From positions 153,824-217,823 of the forward strand of contig JAHIND010000006.1 of NCBI GenBank assembly GCA_018896025.1: DNA of 64,000 nt. Reading direction: 5' to 3'. The notes under the pieces are model-generated. The model was given only the letters and a program-made list of their open reading frames with translations. It did no database searches and was not told where the DNA came from. Position numbers and translations under genes: made by a program. Every line of letters begins with the position of its first letter. Within the stretch, counting starts at the first letter, position 1. Below are positions 45,833-53,532 of this stretch, in pieces. This DNA is from Pseudomonadota bacterium (GTDB lineage Bacteria > Desulfobacterota > Desulfarculia > Desulfarculales > Desulfarculaceae).

Positions 45833-47827
45833 TCAGCAGGAGGGACCCGCTGGTGGGGCGTCCAGGGCGCCTTCCTCGGCCAGGCGGTGGATCTCCAGGG
45901 CGGCCCGCACCCCCTCGCTGGTGGCCTGTCCCATGCCCGCCGGGCTCATGGCGTCGCCCACCAGGAAGATGGCGCTCACCTTGGGCTCCAGGGCCAAAAA
46001 TATCTTCTCGTTGGGCTTGGCGCCCATGGCCGAGACAAAGGTGTCCACCGGCTCCACGTAGGTTAGCTGGCGGCTGCCATCGGGCCGGGTGTGCAAAAAG
46101 CTCACTTTGTTCTTGAACAAGCGGCGCACCTTGGCCCGGATATAGCGGCGCACCTTGTACTTGCCCAACTCGCGGCGCAGGTGATAGCGCCGGGCCGGTC
46201 CCAGGTCGTTGCCGATGCCCAAACCCAGCTCGATGATGCAAACGTCGTGGCCGCGCTTGGCCAGGTAGTGGGCCACCTCGCTGCCCAGGTTGCCGCCGCC
46301 CATCACCGCCACCTTGTGGCCCACCGGCACCTCCCCGGCAAGCACCTGGCGGGCGTTGACCAAGGGCGCGTCGCCCGCGCCGGGCAGGTCCGGCAGGATG
46401 GGCTCGCTGCCCGCGGCCACCACCACCGCGTTGGGGTTGATCTTGCACACCGCTCCCACCGTGGCCTTGGTGCCCAGCCGAATCTCCACGTTAGGCAGCT
46501 CGGACAAGGCCTGGCGGTAGTAATCGATCATGCCCCGGAACTCGTCCTTGCCCGGCGGCAGACAGGCCAGGCGCACCTGGCCGCCCAACTCGTCGTCGGC
46601 CTCGAACAGCACCACCTTGTGGCCCAACTGTCCCAGGGTGCGGGCCGCCTCCATGCCCGCCAGGCCACCTCCCACCACCACGGCGGTCGCCGGACTGGCC
46701 GCCGGTTTAAGCTGTTCGGCCTGAAGCTCCAGGCCCACCCAGGGATTGGACACGCAGCTTACCGGCGCGCCGTAAAGCACCTTGTCTATGCAGCCCTGGT
46801 TGCAGCCGATGCAGGGCCGCACCCCGTTGGTTTTTCCTGAGGCGGCCTGGTTGAGCCAATTGGGATCGGCCAAAAAGGCCCGGCCCACGGCCACCATGTC
46901 CAGGCCCTTCAAGGCCTCCTCGGCCTCGGCGGCGTTGCGGATGCGCCCCACTCCGGCCACCGGCACATCCACCGCCGCCTTGACTTGGCGGGCAGCTTCC
47001 ACATGGGTCCCCGGAGGCATGGGGGTGGGCGGCACCACCATGGAGGGGGTCTCGTACACCCCGCCGGTCACGGAAATGATGTCCACCCCGGCGGGCACCA
47101 GCAGCTTGGCCGAGGCCGCCGCCTCCTTGGGGCCCATGCCCCCGGCTACGTGGTCGTCGCCCGATAGCCGGAAGGAAATTATGGCCTCCGGGCCCGCCGC
47201 CCGGCGCACCGCCTGGATCACCTCCACCGCGAAACGGGCCCGCCGCTCCAAGTCACCGCCGTAGGCGTCCTGGCGCTTGTTGGCGTAGGGGGTGAGGAAC
47301 TCGTGCACCAGATATTCGTGGGCCCCGTGGATCTCCACGCCCTCGAATCCCGCCTCCATGGCCCGCCAGGCGGCCCGGGCAAAGGCCTGGACCATGGCCT
47401 CGATCTCGATGACGGTCATGGCTCGGGGGGTGGCGTGGGCCGTGGGGCCGCGCAGGGCGCTGGGGGCCATGGCCTCGCCCACCAAGCGGGGATGGGCGTT
47501 GCGCCCGCCGTGGATGAGCTGCAAAATGGGCAGGCTGCCCTGCTCCTTGACCACCGAGGCCAGCTCGCGCATGCCCTGGATGAGCGAATCGTCATGGGCC
47601 ATGAAGTTGCGGTCGATGACCTTGCCCGAGTGGTGCACGCAGGCCGCCTCCACCACCAACATACCGGGACGCCCGGCGGCCCGGGCGCGGTAATAAGCCA
47701 ACATAGCGGGGGTCACGTTGCCCTGGCCGTCGGCCAGGTTGCTGCCCATGGAGGGCATGATCACTCGGTTGGGCAGCGTGTGGCAGCCCACCTTCACAGA
47801 GCTAAGCAGTTTTTCAAAGGCGGCCAT
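45833..47827 (-). CDS. Old-yellow-enzyme/TMADH-type flavin oxidoreductase
   Basis: A 664-residue enzyme with an N-terminal FMN TIM barrel (about 1-350; HGRNAHPR, HGAHEYLVHEFLTPYANKR), an iron-sulfur site CIGCNQGC...CVSNP and a C-terminal FAD/NAD(P) domain (VVVGGGLAGMEAARTL, VMGGGNLGSEVAHYL). This matches 2,4-dienoyl-CoA reductases, enoate reductases and trimethylamine dehydrogenase relatives. The substrate is unknown. It begins the minus-strand operon GT9-phosphoesterase-kinase. Confidence 0.9.
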   Translation of the reverse strand: MAAFEKLLSSVKVGCHTLPNRVIMPSMGSNLADGQGNVTPAMLAYYRARAAGRPGMLVVEAACVHHSGKVIDRNFMAHDDSLIQGMRELASVVKEQGSLPILQLIHGGRNAHPRLVGEAMAPSALRGPTAHATPRAMTVIEIEAMVQAFARAAWRAMEAGFEGVEIHGAHEYLVHEFLTPYANKRQDAYGGDLERRARFAVEVIQAVRRAAGPEAIISFRLSGDDHVAGGMGPKEAAASAKLLVPAGVDIISVTGGVYETPSMVVPPTPMPPGTHVEAARQVKAAVDVPVAGVGRIRNAAEAEEALKGLDMVAVGRAFLADPNWLNQAASGKTNGVRPCIGCNQGCIDKVLYGAPVSCVSNPWVGLELQAEQLKPAASPATAVVVGGGLAGMEAARTLGQLGHKVVLFEADDELGGQVRLACLPPGKDEFRGMIDYYRQALSELPNVEIRLGTKATVGAVCKINPNAVVVAAGSEPILPDLPGAGDAPLVNARQVLAGEVPVGHKVAVMGGGNLGSEVAHYLAKRGHDVCIIELGLGIGNDLGPARRYHLRRELGKYKVRRYIRAKVRRLFKNKVSFLHTRPDGSRQLTYVEPVDTFVSAMGAKPNEKIFLALEPKVSAIFLVGDAMSPAGMGQATSEGVRAALEIHRLAEEGALDAPPAGPSC

Positions 47828-47921
47828 GTAGTCTCCTGTCTTGCTCTCGAATCAAGGCGAAAAAAAGCAACGGGGCGGATGAACATTCTATCTCAGGAAG
47901 ACTGCAATAAAAAAGGGCTGC

Positions 47922-48509
47922 TTATTCTCCGTTCTTATGGTTGTGAACCCACAGGTCGTCGCGCTTTTCAAACCACCAGTCGGTCCAGTCGGTGGTGAGC
48001 ACCGCCTGGGCCAGTTCCCGGCCCGCCTCGGTGTTCAGGCGCTTGAGGGCGTAGTGTATCCAGTGCTTGGCGTAACTGTTGCCCAGGTCCTGCTGCTCCT
48101 TGAGCTCTATGAGCAGGTCGAGCTGGTCCGCGTCCCTGGCCAACTGGGCCTCCGGGGTGCGGCACTCGTTGAACTCCGCGGCGAACTCCTTGATGCGCGC
48201 GGCGGTGGCCTCGGGCAGGTCCCGGGTGGCGTGGTCCAGGGCCTTTTCCTCGTCGGCGGTGCAGTAGCGCTTGTTCATGTAGTTCAGGTCGCCGGTGCGG
48301 GCCTCGGCCAGGTCGTGGTGCAGCAAGAGCAAGGCCACCCTGGTCTCGTCCACGCCTTCCAACTCCAGGGCCAGCAGATAGCCCAGCAGGGCGGCCCGGA
48401 AGCAGTGATCGGCTATGGATTCGCCGCCGCTGCCCAGGAAGGGGTAGCCGGTGCGGCGCATCTTTTTGAGCATGCCCGCCTCGAAGAGCAAACGCGCCAG
48501 GGCTTTCAT
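47922..48509 (-). CDS. HD-domain hydrolase (YfbR-like 5'-nucleotidase family)
   Basis: A 195-residue HD protein with GESIADHCFRAALL, LLLHHDLAEARTGDL and DADQLDLLIE, the HD metal site. It resembles YfbR-type 5'-deoxynucleotidases. The start is the ATG at 48509 behind AGGTGA. It overlaps the fmdE-like gene by 4 nt. The substrate is probably a (deoxy)nucleoside monophosphate, by family. Confidence 0.86.
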   Translation of the reverse strand: MKALARLLFEAGMLKKMRRTGYPFLGSGGESIADHCFRAALLGYLLALELEGVDETRVALLLLHHDLAEARTGDLNYMNKRYCTADEEKALDHATRDLPEATAARIKEFAAEFNECRTPEAQLARDADQLDLLIELKEQQDLGNSYAKHWIHYALKRLNTEAGRELAQAVLTTDWTDWWFEKRDDLWVHNHKNGE

Positions 48510-49057
48510 GCGCTCACCTCGGCCGCGCAGGGGCGGCACAGGAGCTTGCCGTCCAGCTCCACGGTGCGGCTGGCCTGGGTGGGCTCGCCGCAGCGCGCGC
48601 AGATGATGGACTTTTCGATCACCGCCTCGGCGGGAGGCTCCACGTCAATCTCCTCCACCTTGAACAGGCTTTCCTGGGGCGCGCTGAGAAGCTCCTTGGC
48701 AAAGGCCTGGCGGTCCACGTTGCCGTCGGAGCCCTTGTGCTTGAGGCGGTCGCCGATGAAGCTCACCCGCACCGCCCGGTTTTTCTGCCGGTCGATCACG
48801 GTAAAGGCCTGCTTGCCGTAGTCGCGCCAGATGAGGTTGCCCTTGCCGAAGGTGGTGGAGAGCATCTGCTGGAAGGCGTCCACGCTGCAGGAGTTGTTTT
48901 CGGCGATGGTCACCAGTTCCTCATCCTCGGACTTGCCCAGGTCCAGGGCCTGGGAGGCCGCCTGGGCCGCCCGGTAGCCAATCAAAAGACCGGGGCAAAG
49001 ATGGCCATGAAAAGCCACCACCGGCTTTAGTCGTTCGGGCAACGGTCCTAAATCCAT
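48506..49057 (-). CDS. FmdE-family protein with C-terminal zinc finger
   Basis: A 183-residue member of the family named for tungsten formylmethanofuran dehydrogenase subunit E, seen in many sulfate reducers without methanogenesis. FHGHLCPGLLIGYRA and ENNSCSVDAFQ are the conserved Cys/His sites; the C terminus is a TraR/DksA-like knuckle (CARCGEPT...LLCRPC). The start is the ATG at 49057 behind AAGGAG. The role, perhaps Mo/W-cofactor-related, is unproven. It follows degQ by 36 nt. Confidence 0.85.
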   Translation of the reverse strand: MDLGPLPERLKPVVAFHGHLCPGLLIGYRAAQAASQALDLGKSEDEELVTIAENNSCSVDAFQQMLSTTFGKGNLIWRDYGKQAFTVIDRQKNRAVRVSFIGDRLKHKGSDGNVDRQAFAKELLSAPQESLFKVEEIDVEPPAEAVIEKSIICARCGEPTQASRTVELDGKLLCRPCAAEVSA

Positions 49058-49093
49058 GTTCACAGCTCCTTGCGATTGAAAGCCGCCCCAGGG

Positions 49094-50458
49094 CTAGCGG
49101 CCGAAGGTTATAACTTGCTGGGCCCGGCCCCGCTGGAAGAGGATGGCCACCTTGGGCTGATGGCGGCTGCGCACCATATCCAGATAGAACTCGTCCAAAT
49201 CGGCCACCGGGTCCCGGCCCATGCGCCGCACCAGGTCGCCGGGTTGCAGACCGGCCCGCTGGGCCTTGGAGCCGGAGCGCACCTTGGTGACCATCAGGGC
49301 TTGGCCCTCGGGCACCCGGTTGCGCTGGGCGGCCAGGGCGTCCATGGGCCCCAGCTCCAGCCCCAGGCGCTGCCAGAGCAGCTCCTTGGCCCGCTCCATG
49401 GGATAGCGCCGGGCGATGACCACCAAAGTGCTGCGCTTGCCCTTTTCCAGGAGCCACAGCTTCACCTTCTGGTCCGGGGCCAGCGAGCCCAGGCGGGACT
49501 GGTAATCCGCCGTGTCTTCCAGGGACGCCTCGTCCAGGGCCAGCACCACCATGCCCCGCTTCAGCCCGGCCTGGTCGGCGGGGCTGTTTTCCTCCACCCG
49601 AACCACCACTACCCCGGAGGGGGCCTCCAGGCCGAAGTGCCCGGCCAGGCGGGGGGTTATGTCCTGCAACTCCAGCCCCAGCCAGACCGGGGTCACCTTG
49701 CCGTGGGCCAGGAGGTCGTCCACCACCCGGCGCACCCGGTTAACCGGAATGGCGAAGCCTATGCCCTGGGCCCGCTGGAAGATGGCGGTGTTGATGCCCA
49801 TCACCTCGCCGTCCAGGTTCAAAAGCGGTCCACCGGAGTTGCCGGGGTTGATGCTGGCGTCGGTCTGGATCAGCCCGCCCATCCACTCGCCCGGCCCGGT
49901 GGGCACCCGGCGGTTGAGGGCGCTGACCACGCCGGTGGTCACGGTGTGTTGCAGGCCAAAGGGGTTGCCGATGGCGATGAGGCTCTCGCCGATCATCAGG
50001 GAGCGGGAGTCGCCCAGCTTAACCTGGGGCAAGGGGCTGCCGCTGGGGGTTATCTTGAGCACCGCCAAGTCGGAGGTGGGGTCGGCCCCCAGGAGCTTGG
50101 CCTTGAAAACCCGGCGGTCGGCCAACTGCACCTGGATGTCGCTGCCGCCGTCCACCACATGGCTGTTGGTGACGATGAGCCCCTTTTTGCCGTCGATGAT
50201 CAACCCAGAGCCCAGGTTGGTCTGTTCTCTCTCAAGAGGTTGGAAAAACTCCTGAAAAAAGCGGTCCAACGTGTCGTCGCCGCTGCTGAAGGCGCGCAGG
50301 CGCACCTTGGCGGTGCTGGAGATGTTGACCACCGCCGGTCCGGCGGAGCGCACCACCGTGACTACCGGGGTGACCCGGCCCATGGACTCGGCCTGGGCCG
50401 GGGCCCAAAGAGCCAGGCAGGCCGCCAGGCTTAAAATCGCGAAAAGGGCATTTTTCAT
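49094..50458 (-). CDS. degQ: Periplasmic serine protease Do/DegQ
   Basis: A 454-residue exported trypsin-like protease. The signal peptide (LSLAACLALWAPAQA) is followed by catalytic His in TNSHVV (about 99), Asp in SDLAVLK (about 129) and Ser in GNSGGP (about 206), then two PDZ domains. It degrades or refolds misfolded periplasmic proteins. A TTGACA-containing promoter lies upstream. It is the first gene of degQ-fmdE-HD. Confidence 0.93.
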   Translation of the reverse strand: MKNALFAILSLAACLALWAPAQAESMGRVTPVVTVVRSAGPAVVNISSTAKVRLRAFSSGDDTLDRFFQEFFQPLEREQTNLGSGLIIDGKKGLIVTNSHVVDGGSDIQVQLADRRVFKAKLLGADPTSDLAVLKITPSGSPLPQVKLGDSRSLMIGESLIAIGNPFGLQHTVTTGVVSALNRRVPTGPGEWMGGLIQTDASINPGNSGGPLLNLDGEVMGINTAIFQRAQGIGFAIPVNRVRRVVDDLLAHGKVTPVWLGLELQDITPRLAGHFGLEAPSGVVVVRVEENSPADQAGLKRGMVVLALDEASLEDTADYQSRLGSLAPDQKVKLWLLEKGKRSTLVVIARRYPMERAKELLWQRLGLELGPMDALAAQRNRVPEGQALMVTKVRSGSKAQRAGLQPGDLVRRMGRDPVADLDEFYLDMVRSRHQPKVAILFQRGRAQQVITFGR

Positions 50459-50504
50459 AAGCGCGCCGGAACCCTAATGAGAGGAAAAAATGATCATGTG
50501 CTTA

Positions 50505-50533
50505 AAAGTATTCCGCACTTTTCACCTTGTCAA
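50505..50533 (-). promoter_or_regulatory. Candidate degQ promoter
   Basis: On the minus strand a consensus TTGACA (50533-50528) is followed after 17 nt by TACTTT (50510-50505). The -10 is weak. Confidence 0.45.
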
Positions 50534-50545
50534 CGCGCCTGGAGT

Positions 50546-50575
50546 TTGACGCCCCCGAACCAGTGGCGTTAGACT
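50546..50575 (+). promoter_or_regulatory. Candidate surE promoter, near-leaderless
   Basis: TTGACG (50546-50551) and TAGACT (50570-50575) are 18 nt apart. The predicted start is only a few bases before the ATG at 50586, and no Shine-Dalgarno is visible. Confidence 0.4.
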
Positions 50576-50585
50576 TCTATTTATT

Positions 50586-51350
50586 ATGCGCTTACTTCTC
50601 ACCAATGACGACGGGGCCTACGCCCCAGGCATAAAGGCACTGCACCAGGCTCTGGCCATAGAGCACGAGGTGTGGGTGGTGGCCCCGGAGACCGAGCAAT
50701 CGGCGGTGGGCCACGCCATAACCCTGGCCGACCCCATCCGGGTGCACCCGCTGACCGCCGAGAGCGGCATGCAGGGCTGGGCGGTGACCGGCACCCCGGC
50801 CGATTGCGTGAAGCTGGCGGTGCGCACCCTGCTGCCCCAGCCGGTGCAGATGGTGATTTCGGGCATCAACCAAGGGGCCAACGTGGGGGTGAACCTCCTG
50901 TATTCGGGCACGGTCAGCGCGGCCACCGAGGGGGCCATCATGGGCCTGGGGGCCATCAGCGTGTCCCTGGACACCCACCACCCCTCTGATTTCAGCCAAG
51001 CGGCCGACATCACCGCCCGCCTGGTAGCGGCTTGGTCCGGGCTGGGAGTGCCGCCGGGGGTGTCGCTCAACCTCAACGTGCCCGCCCTGCCCCCCGAGGA
51101 GATCAAGGGGGTGCGCTTCACCCGCCAGTCCACCGCCTCCATGCGCGAAACCTTTCTGGAGCGGCGCGACCCTCGGGGCCATGTGTACTACTGGCAGGCC
51201 GGCGAGGTGATGAGCACCGACGGCGACGGCTACACCGACTATCCCGCCCTGCTGGAAGGCTATGTGACCATAACCCCGGTGGGCCACGACCTCACCCATG
51301 ACCCGACCCTGGCCGCCCTGGAGGCGAGCGATTTGGACCTGGGTCTGTGA
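50586..51350 (+). CDS. surE: 5'/3'-nucleotidase SurE
   Basis: A 254-residue SurE protein that dephosphorylates nucleoside monophosphates. The metal-site start is LLTNDDGAYAPG (D8, D9), followed by APETEQSAVGHAIT and SGINQGANVG, all conserved. The ATG at 50586 has no Shine-Dalgarno, and a promoter candidate sits only about 11 nt upstream, so the mRNA may be leaderless. It is divergent from degQ, as part of a stress-related neighbourhood. Confidence 0.93.
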   Translation: MRLLLTNDDGAYAPGIKALHQALAIEHEVWVVAPETEQSAVGHAITLADPIRVHPLTAESGMQGWAVTGTPADCVKLAVRTLLPQPVQMVISGINQGANVGVNLLYSGTVSAATEGAIMGLGAISVSLDTHHPSDFSQAADITARLVAAWSGLGVPPGVSLNLNVPALPPEEIKGVRFTRQSTASMRETFLERRDPRGHVYYWQAGEVMSTDGDGYTDYPALLEGYVTITPVGHDLTHDPTLAALEASDLDLGL

Positions 51351-51600
51351 ACTTTTTTCCCGCCTGAACGGGCGGCCCGGCGCGTGCAATCCACCCCTAA
51401 ATCCACGTTACCCCTAGGATATTGGGGAGTGGGTATATTTTCCCCATGGCGGGGGATAATGCACCATCAAAACCCCGCCTTGTATCATTTGTGATTTTTG
51501 TCTCGTTTAGGTTACTTAATGGCTGCTAACAGCATACTTTGCCTTAATAATCGTTGCTATTGGCCATTCACCAAGCGCCGGGATAGGGTTTAATTCACAA

Positions 51601-51617
51601 TGGCATGCAACTTGCTA
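51601..51617 (+). promoter_or_regulatory. Candidate sigma-54 promoter before the small zinc-ribbon gene
   Basis: TGGCATG, 4 nt, then TTGCT. GG (51602-51603) and GC (51614-51615) are 10 nt apart, close to the sigma-54 consensus. The predicted start is about 51627 and the ATG is at 51676. A TGTC half-element (about 51500) is the only TGTC-like site nearby. The remaining 325-bp gap (51351-51675) shows no other feature I can name. Confidence 0.55.
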
Positions 51618-51675
51618 TTAGAAACGGGCAACCATCAACCGTCGCCAAGTAAAAATAGGCGGCAGGAGAAAGACA

Positions 51676-51855
51676 ATGCCCGCATACGAATATGTTTGCA
51701 GCAACTGCGAAGCAAGAGAGCAGCGCATCGGCGGTCTGGACGACCACACCATCATCTGCGACCAGTGCGGCCAAGTCATGGTGCGCCAGGCGGATCTGGA
51801 CACCCTGCTGGCTTCCTACTCTCAGGTTCAGCAAAAGGCCGACAGCCTAGGCTAA
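51676..51855 (+). CDS. Small FmdB-like zinc-ribbon protein
   Basis: A 59-residue protein with two CxxC pairs (VCSNCEAREQ, ICDQCGQVM) and the PAYEYVC start of the FmdB/putative regulatory zinc-ribbon family. AGGAG lies 7 nt upstream of the ATG. Members of this family are called regulatory, mostly by name. It is preceded by a sigma-54-type promoter, as is the other small Cys protein gene at 12998. It lies just upstream of the Cys-cluster protein gene at 51908 and may be co-transcribed. Confidence 0.78.
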   Translation: MPAYEYVCSNCEAREQRIGGLDDHTIICDQCGQVMVRQADLDTLLASYSQVQQKADSLG

Positions 51856-51907
51856 CGCCTGAGTTTATCCACCGCCCCTTTTCCGAGGCGACGCCTGAGG
51901 TTTGGTC

Positions 51908-52666
51908 ATGAGCCATTCGGGACGCCCGGATTTGAGGAGCGGCCTGCAAGGGGCCTCTTCCAGAGGCCTCTTCGTAATTTTAGAGCAGCTATATCAGGAG
52001 CTTCCCGACACCACCTGCGCCCGGCGGGGCGCTTGCTGCACCCTGCTCCCCCTGGTTTTCACCGTGGAACTGGCCGCCTGGCTGCACCGCCTGCCCAACG
52101 CCCCTTACAAGGAACGCGCCGCCCAGGCGAGGCGTCTGGTAGAGCACTTCCTGGTGAACGCGGCCCAGCGCCGCCCCTGCCCCTGGGCCCGCCCGGATTC
52201 CTGCGCCATCTACCCTGACCGCTTCATGGGCTGCCGCACCTACGGCCTGTGGACGCCCCAGGCCTATGAAAAGCGCGCTGCTCAGGCCGCCCAGGGCCAG
52301 CAGGCCGTGGCCCAGGCCTGGCAGGGCCTTGGGGTGGAGCTGCCCCCCGAGGTGCTGGCCCCGGCCCCGCCCTATTGCCGGCTGGTGAAACCAGTGAGCG
52401 GACCCGCCCCGGACGACGCGGCCATCGAGGCCTTGGAAGAGCGGGCCATTGAATTGAGCCGGGATCTTCCCGACGGCCTGGATCGGCTGCACGACTTCGG
52501 CGGGGACATATCCTTTGCCGTGGCTTCCCTGGCCCTGGGCCAACCCCAGGCCCTGAGCCTCAAGGTGGCCGTCACCAAGGCCATGTTGTCCGGAGATGAG
52601 GCCGAGGCCCATGAGCTGCTGGCCAAGGCCGGAACCGCGGCCAAGCGCTGGGCCCAGTCCTATTAG
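51908..52666 (+). CDS. YkgJ-type Cys-cluster protein
   Basis: A 252-residue protein with a YkgJ-like Cys pattern (CARRGACC ... PCPWARPDSCAIYPDRFMGCRTYG), a family thought to bind iron-sulfur or zinc. Beyond the first 110 residues there is a helical tail (about 150-250) with no recognised domain. The start is the ATG at 51908 because GAGG lies 7 nt upstream; an in-frame TTG is at 51902. It is probably in the transcript of the small zinc-ribbon gene. Confidence 0.8.
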   Translation: MSHSGRPDLRSGLQGASSRGLFVILEQLYQELPDTTCARRGACCTLLPLVFTVELAAWLHRLPNAPYKERAAQARRLVEHFLVNAAQRRPCPWARPDSCAIYPDRFMGCRTYGLWTPQAYEKRAAQAAQGQQAVAQAWQGLGVELPPEVLAPAPPYCRLVKPVSGPAPDDAAIEALEERAIELSRDLPDGLDRLHDFGGDISFAVASLALGQPQALSLKVAVTKAMLSGDEAEAHELLAKAGTAAKRWAQSY

Positions 52667-52729
52667 GCGTTTTCTTGGTATAATTAGTTCGTATTAATTA
52701 GTTGTTAATATGTTTTATTAATAATAGTT

Positions 52730-53470
52730 CTAGGTTTCTTGTTCCCGCTTTTCAGCCATCTTCGCCTGCTTTTTGCGGCACCATTGTTCGTAGCGCCCGG
52801 CCAACTCCCGGTAACGATCCACGCTAAAAGGAGGCCGCTTGATGGCCGCCAAGGTGCCGGGGCGCACCCTGCCCTCTTGGGCCACTTCCAGGCCCGCCTG
52901 GGTGATCAGGGCCAAATGTGGCTCCAGCACCGAGGGCTCCATCTGTATGGCCAGGGAGCCGGGCACGCACAACTCGGCGATGCAGCGGCCGCCCAAATTT
53001 ATGGCCTGGGCGCGTATGGTGGCCACCAGGGGCTCGAAGGTCACCGGCTCGGGGAAGGAGCAGGTGGATATGAGCATCACCTTCTGGGGCATGGCCCAGG
53101 TCATGGGGTGGCGAGTCAGCCCGGCGGCGTCGCTGTAGAGAAACGGCTGCCTGGAGCAGATGGTGCGGTCCATGACCGCCTTGAGTTGGGCGCTCATGGT
53201 GTCGGTGTACACCGGGGCGGCCCAAACCAGCAGGTCGGCCTGCTTTAGCAGGGGCAACATCACGTCCATGTCGTCACGCTGGGCGCACTGGCCGGGGTTA
53301 AGGTGCATACAGCTCAGGCAGGCGGTGCAGGGAGCGATGTTCATGTCCGCCACGAACAGGCTGTCCACCGAGGCTCCGCCCAGGACCAGGCCCTCGGCCA
53401 GGGCCCGGCCCATCTTGGCGGTGACCCCCTTGGCCCCTCTGGCGCTGCCGTTGATAATCAGTGTGCGCAT
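52730..53470 (-). CDS. Iron-sulfur flavoprotein-like NAD(P)H-dependent FMN reductase
   Basis: A 246-residue flavodoxin-fold protein. NGSARGAKGVT is the FMN phosphate site, and the compact Cys motif CTACLSCMHLNPGQC (CX2CX2CX7C) is that of iron-sulfur flavoproteins (Isf), which carry a [4Fe-4S] cluster next to FMN. It probably handles electrons or peroxide in the anaerobe. GGAGGAGAG precedes the ATG. The gene lies 62 nt downstream of the symporter gene. Confidence 0.86.
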   Translation of the reverse strand: MRTLIINGSARGAKGVTAKMGRALAEGLVLGGASVDSLFVADMNIAPCTACLSCMHLNPGQCAQRDDMDVMLPLLKQADLLVWAAPVYTDTMSAQLKAVMDRTICSRQPFLYSDAAGLTRHPMTWAMPQKVMLISTCSFPEPVTFEPLVATIRAQAINLGGRCIAELCVPGSLAIQMEPSVLEPHLALITQAGLEVAQEGRVRPGTLAAIKRPPFSVDRYRELAGRYEQWCRKKQAKMAEKREQET

Positions 53471-53532
53471 GCTCTCCTCCCTTTTCGGCCCAAATTATCA
53501 CACCAGGCCCTTGGGGGAAGAAAAATGCGGCG

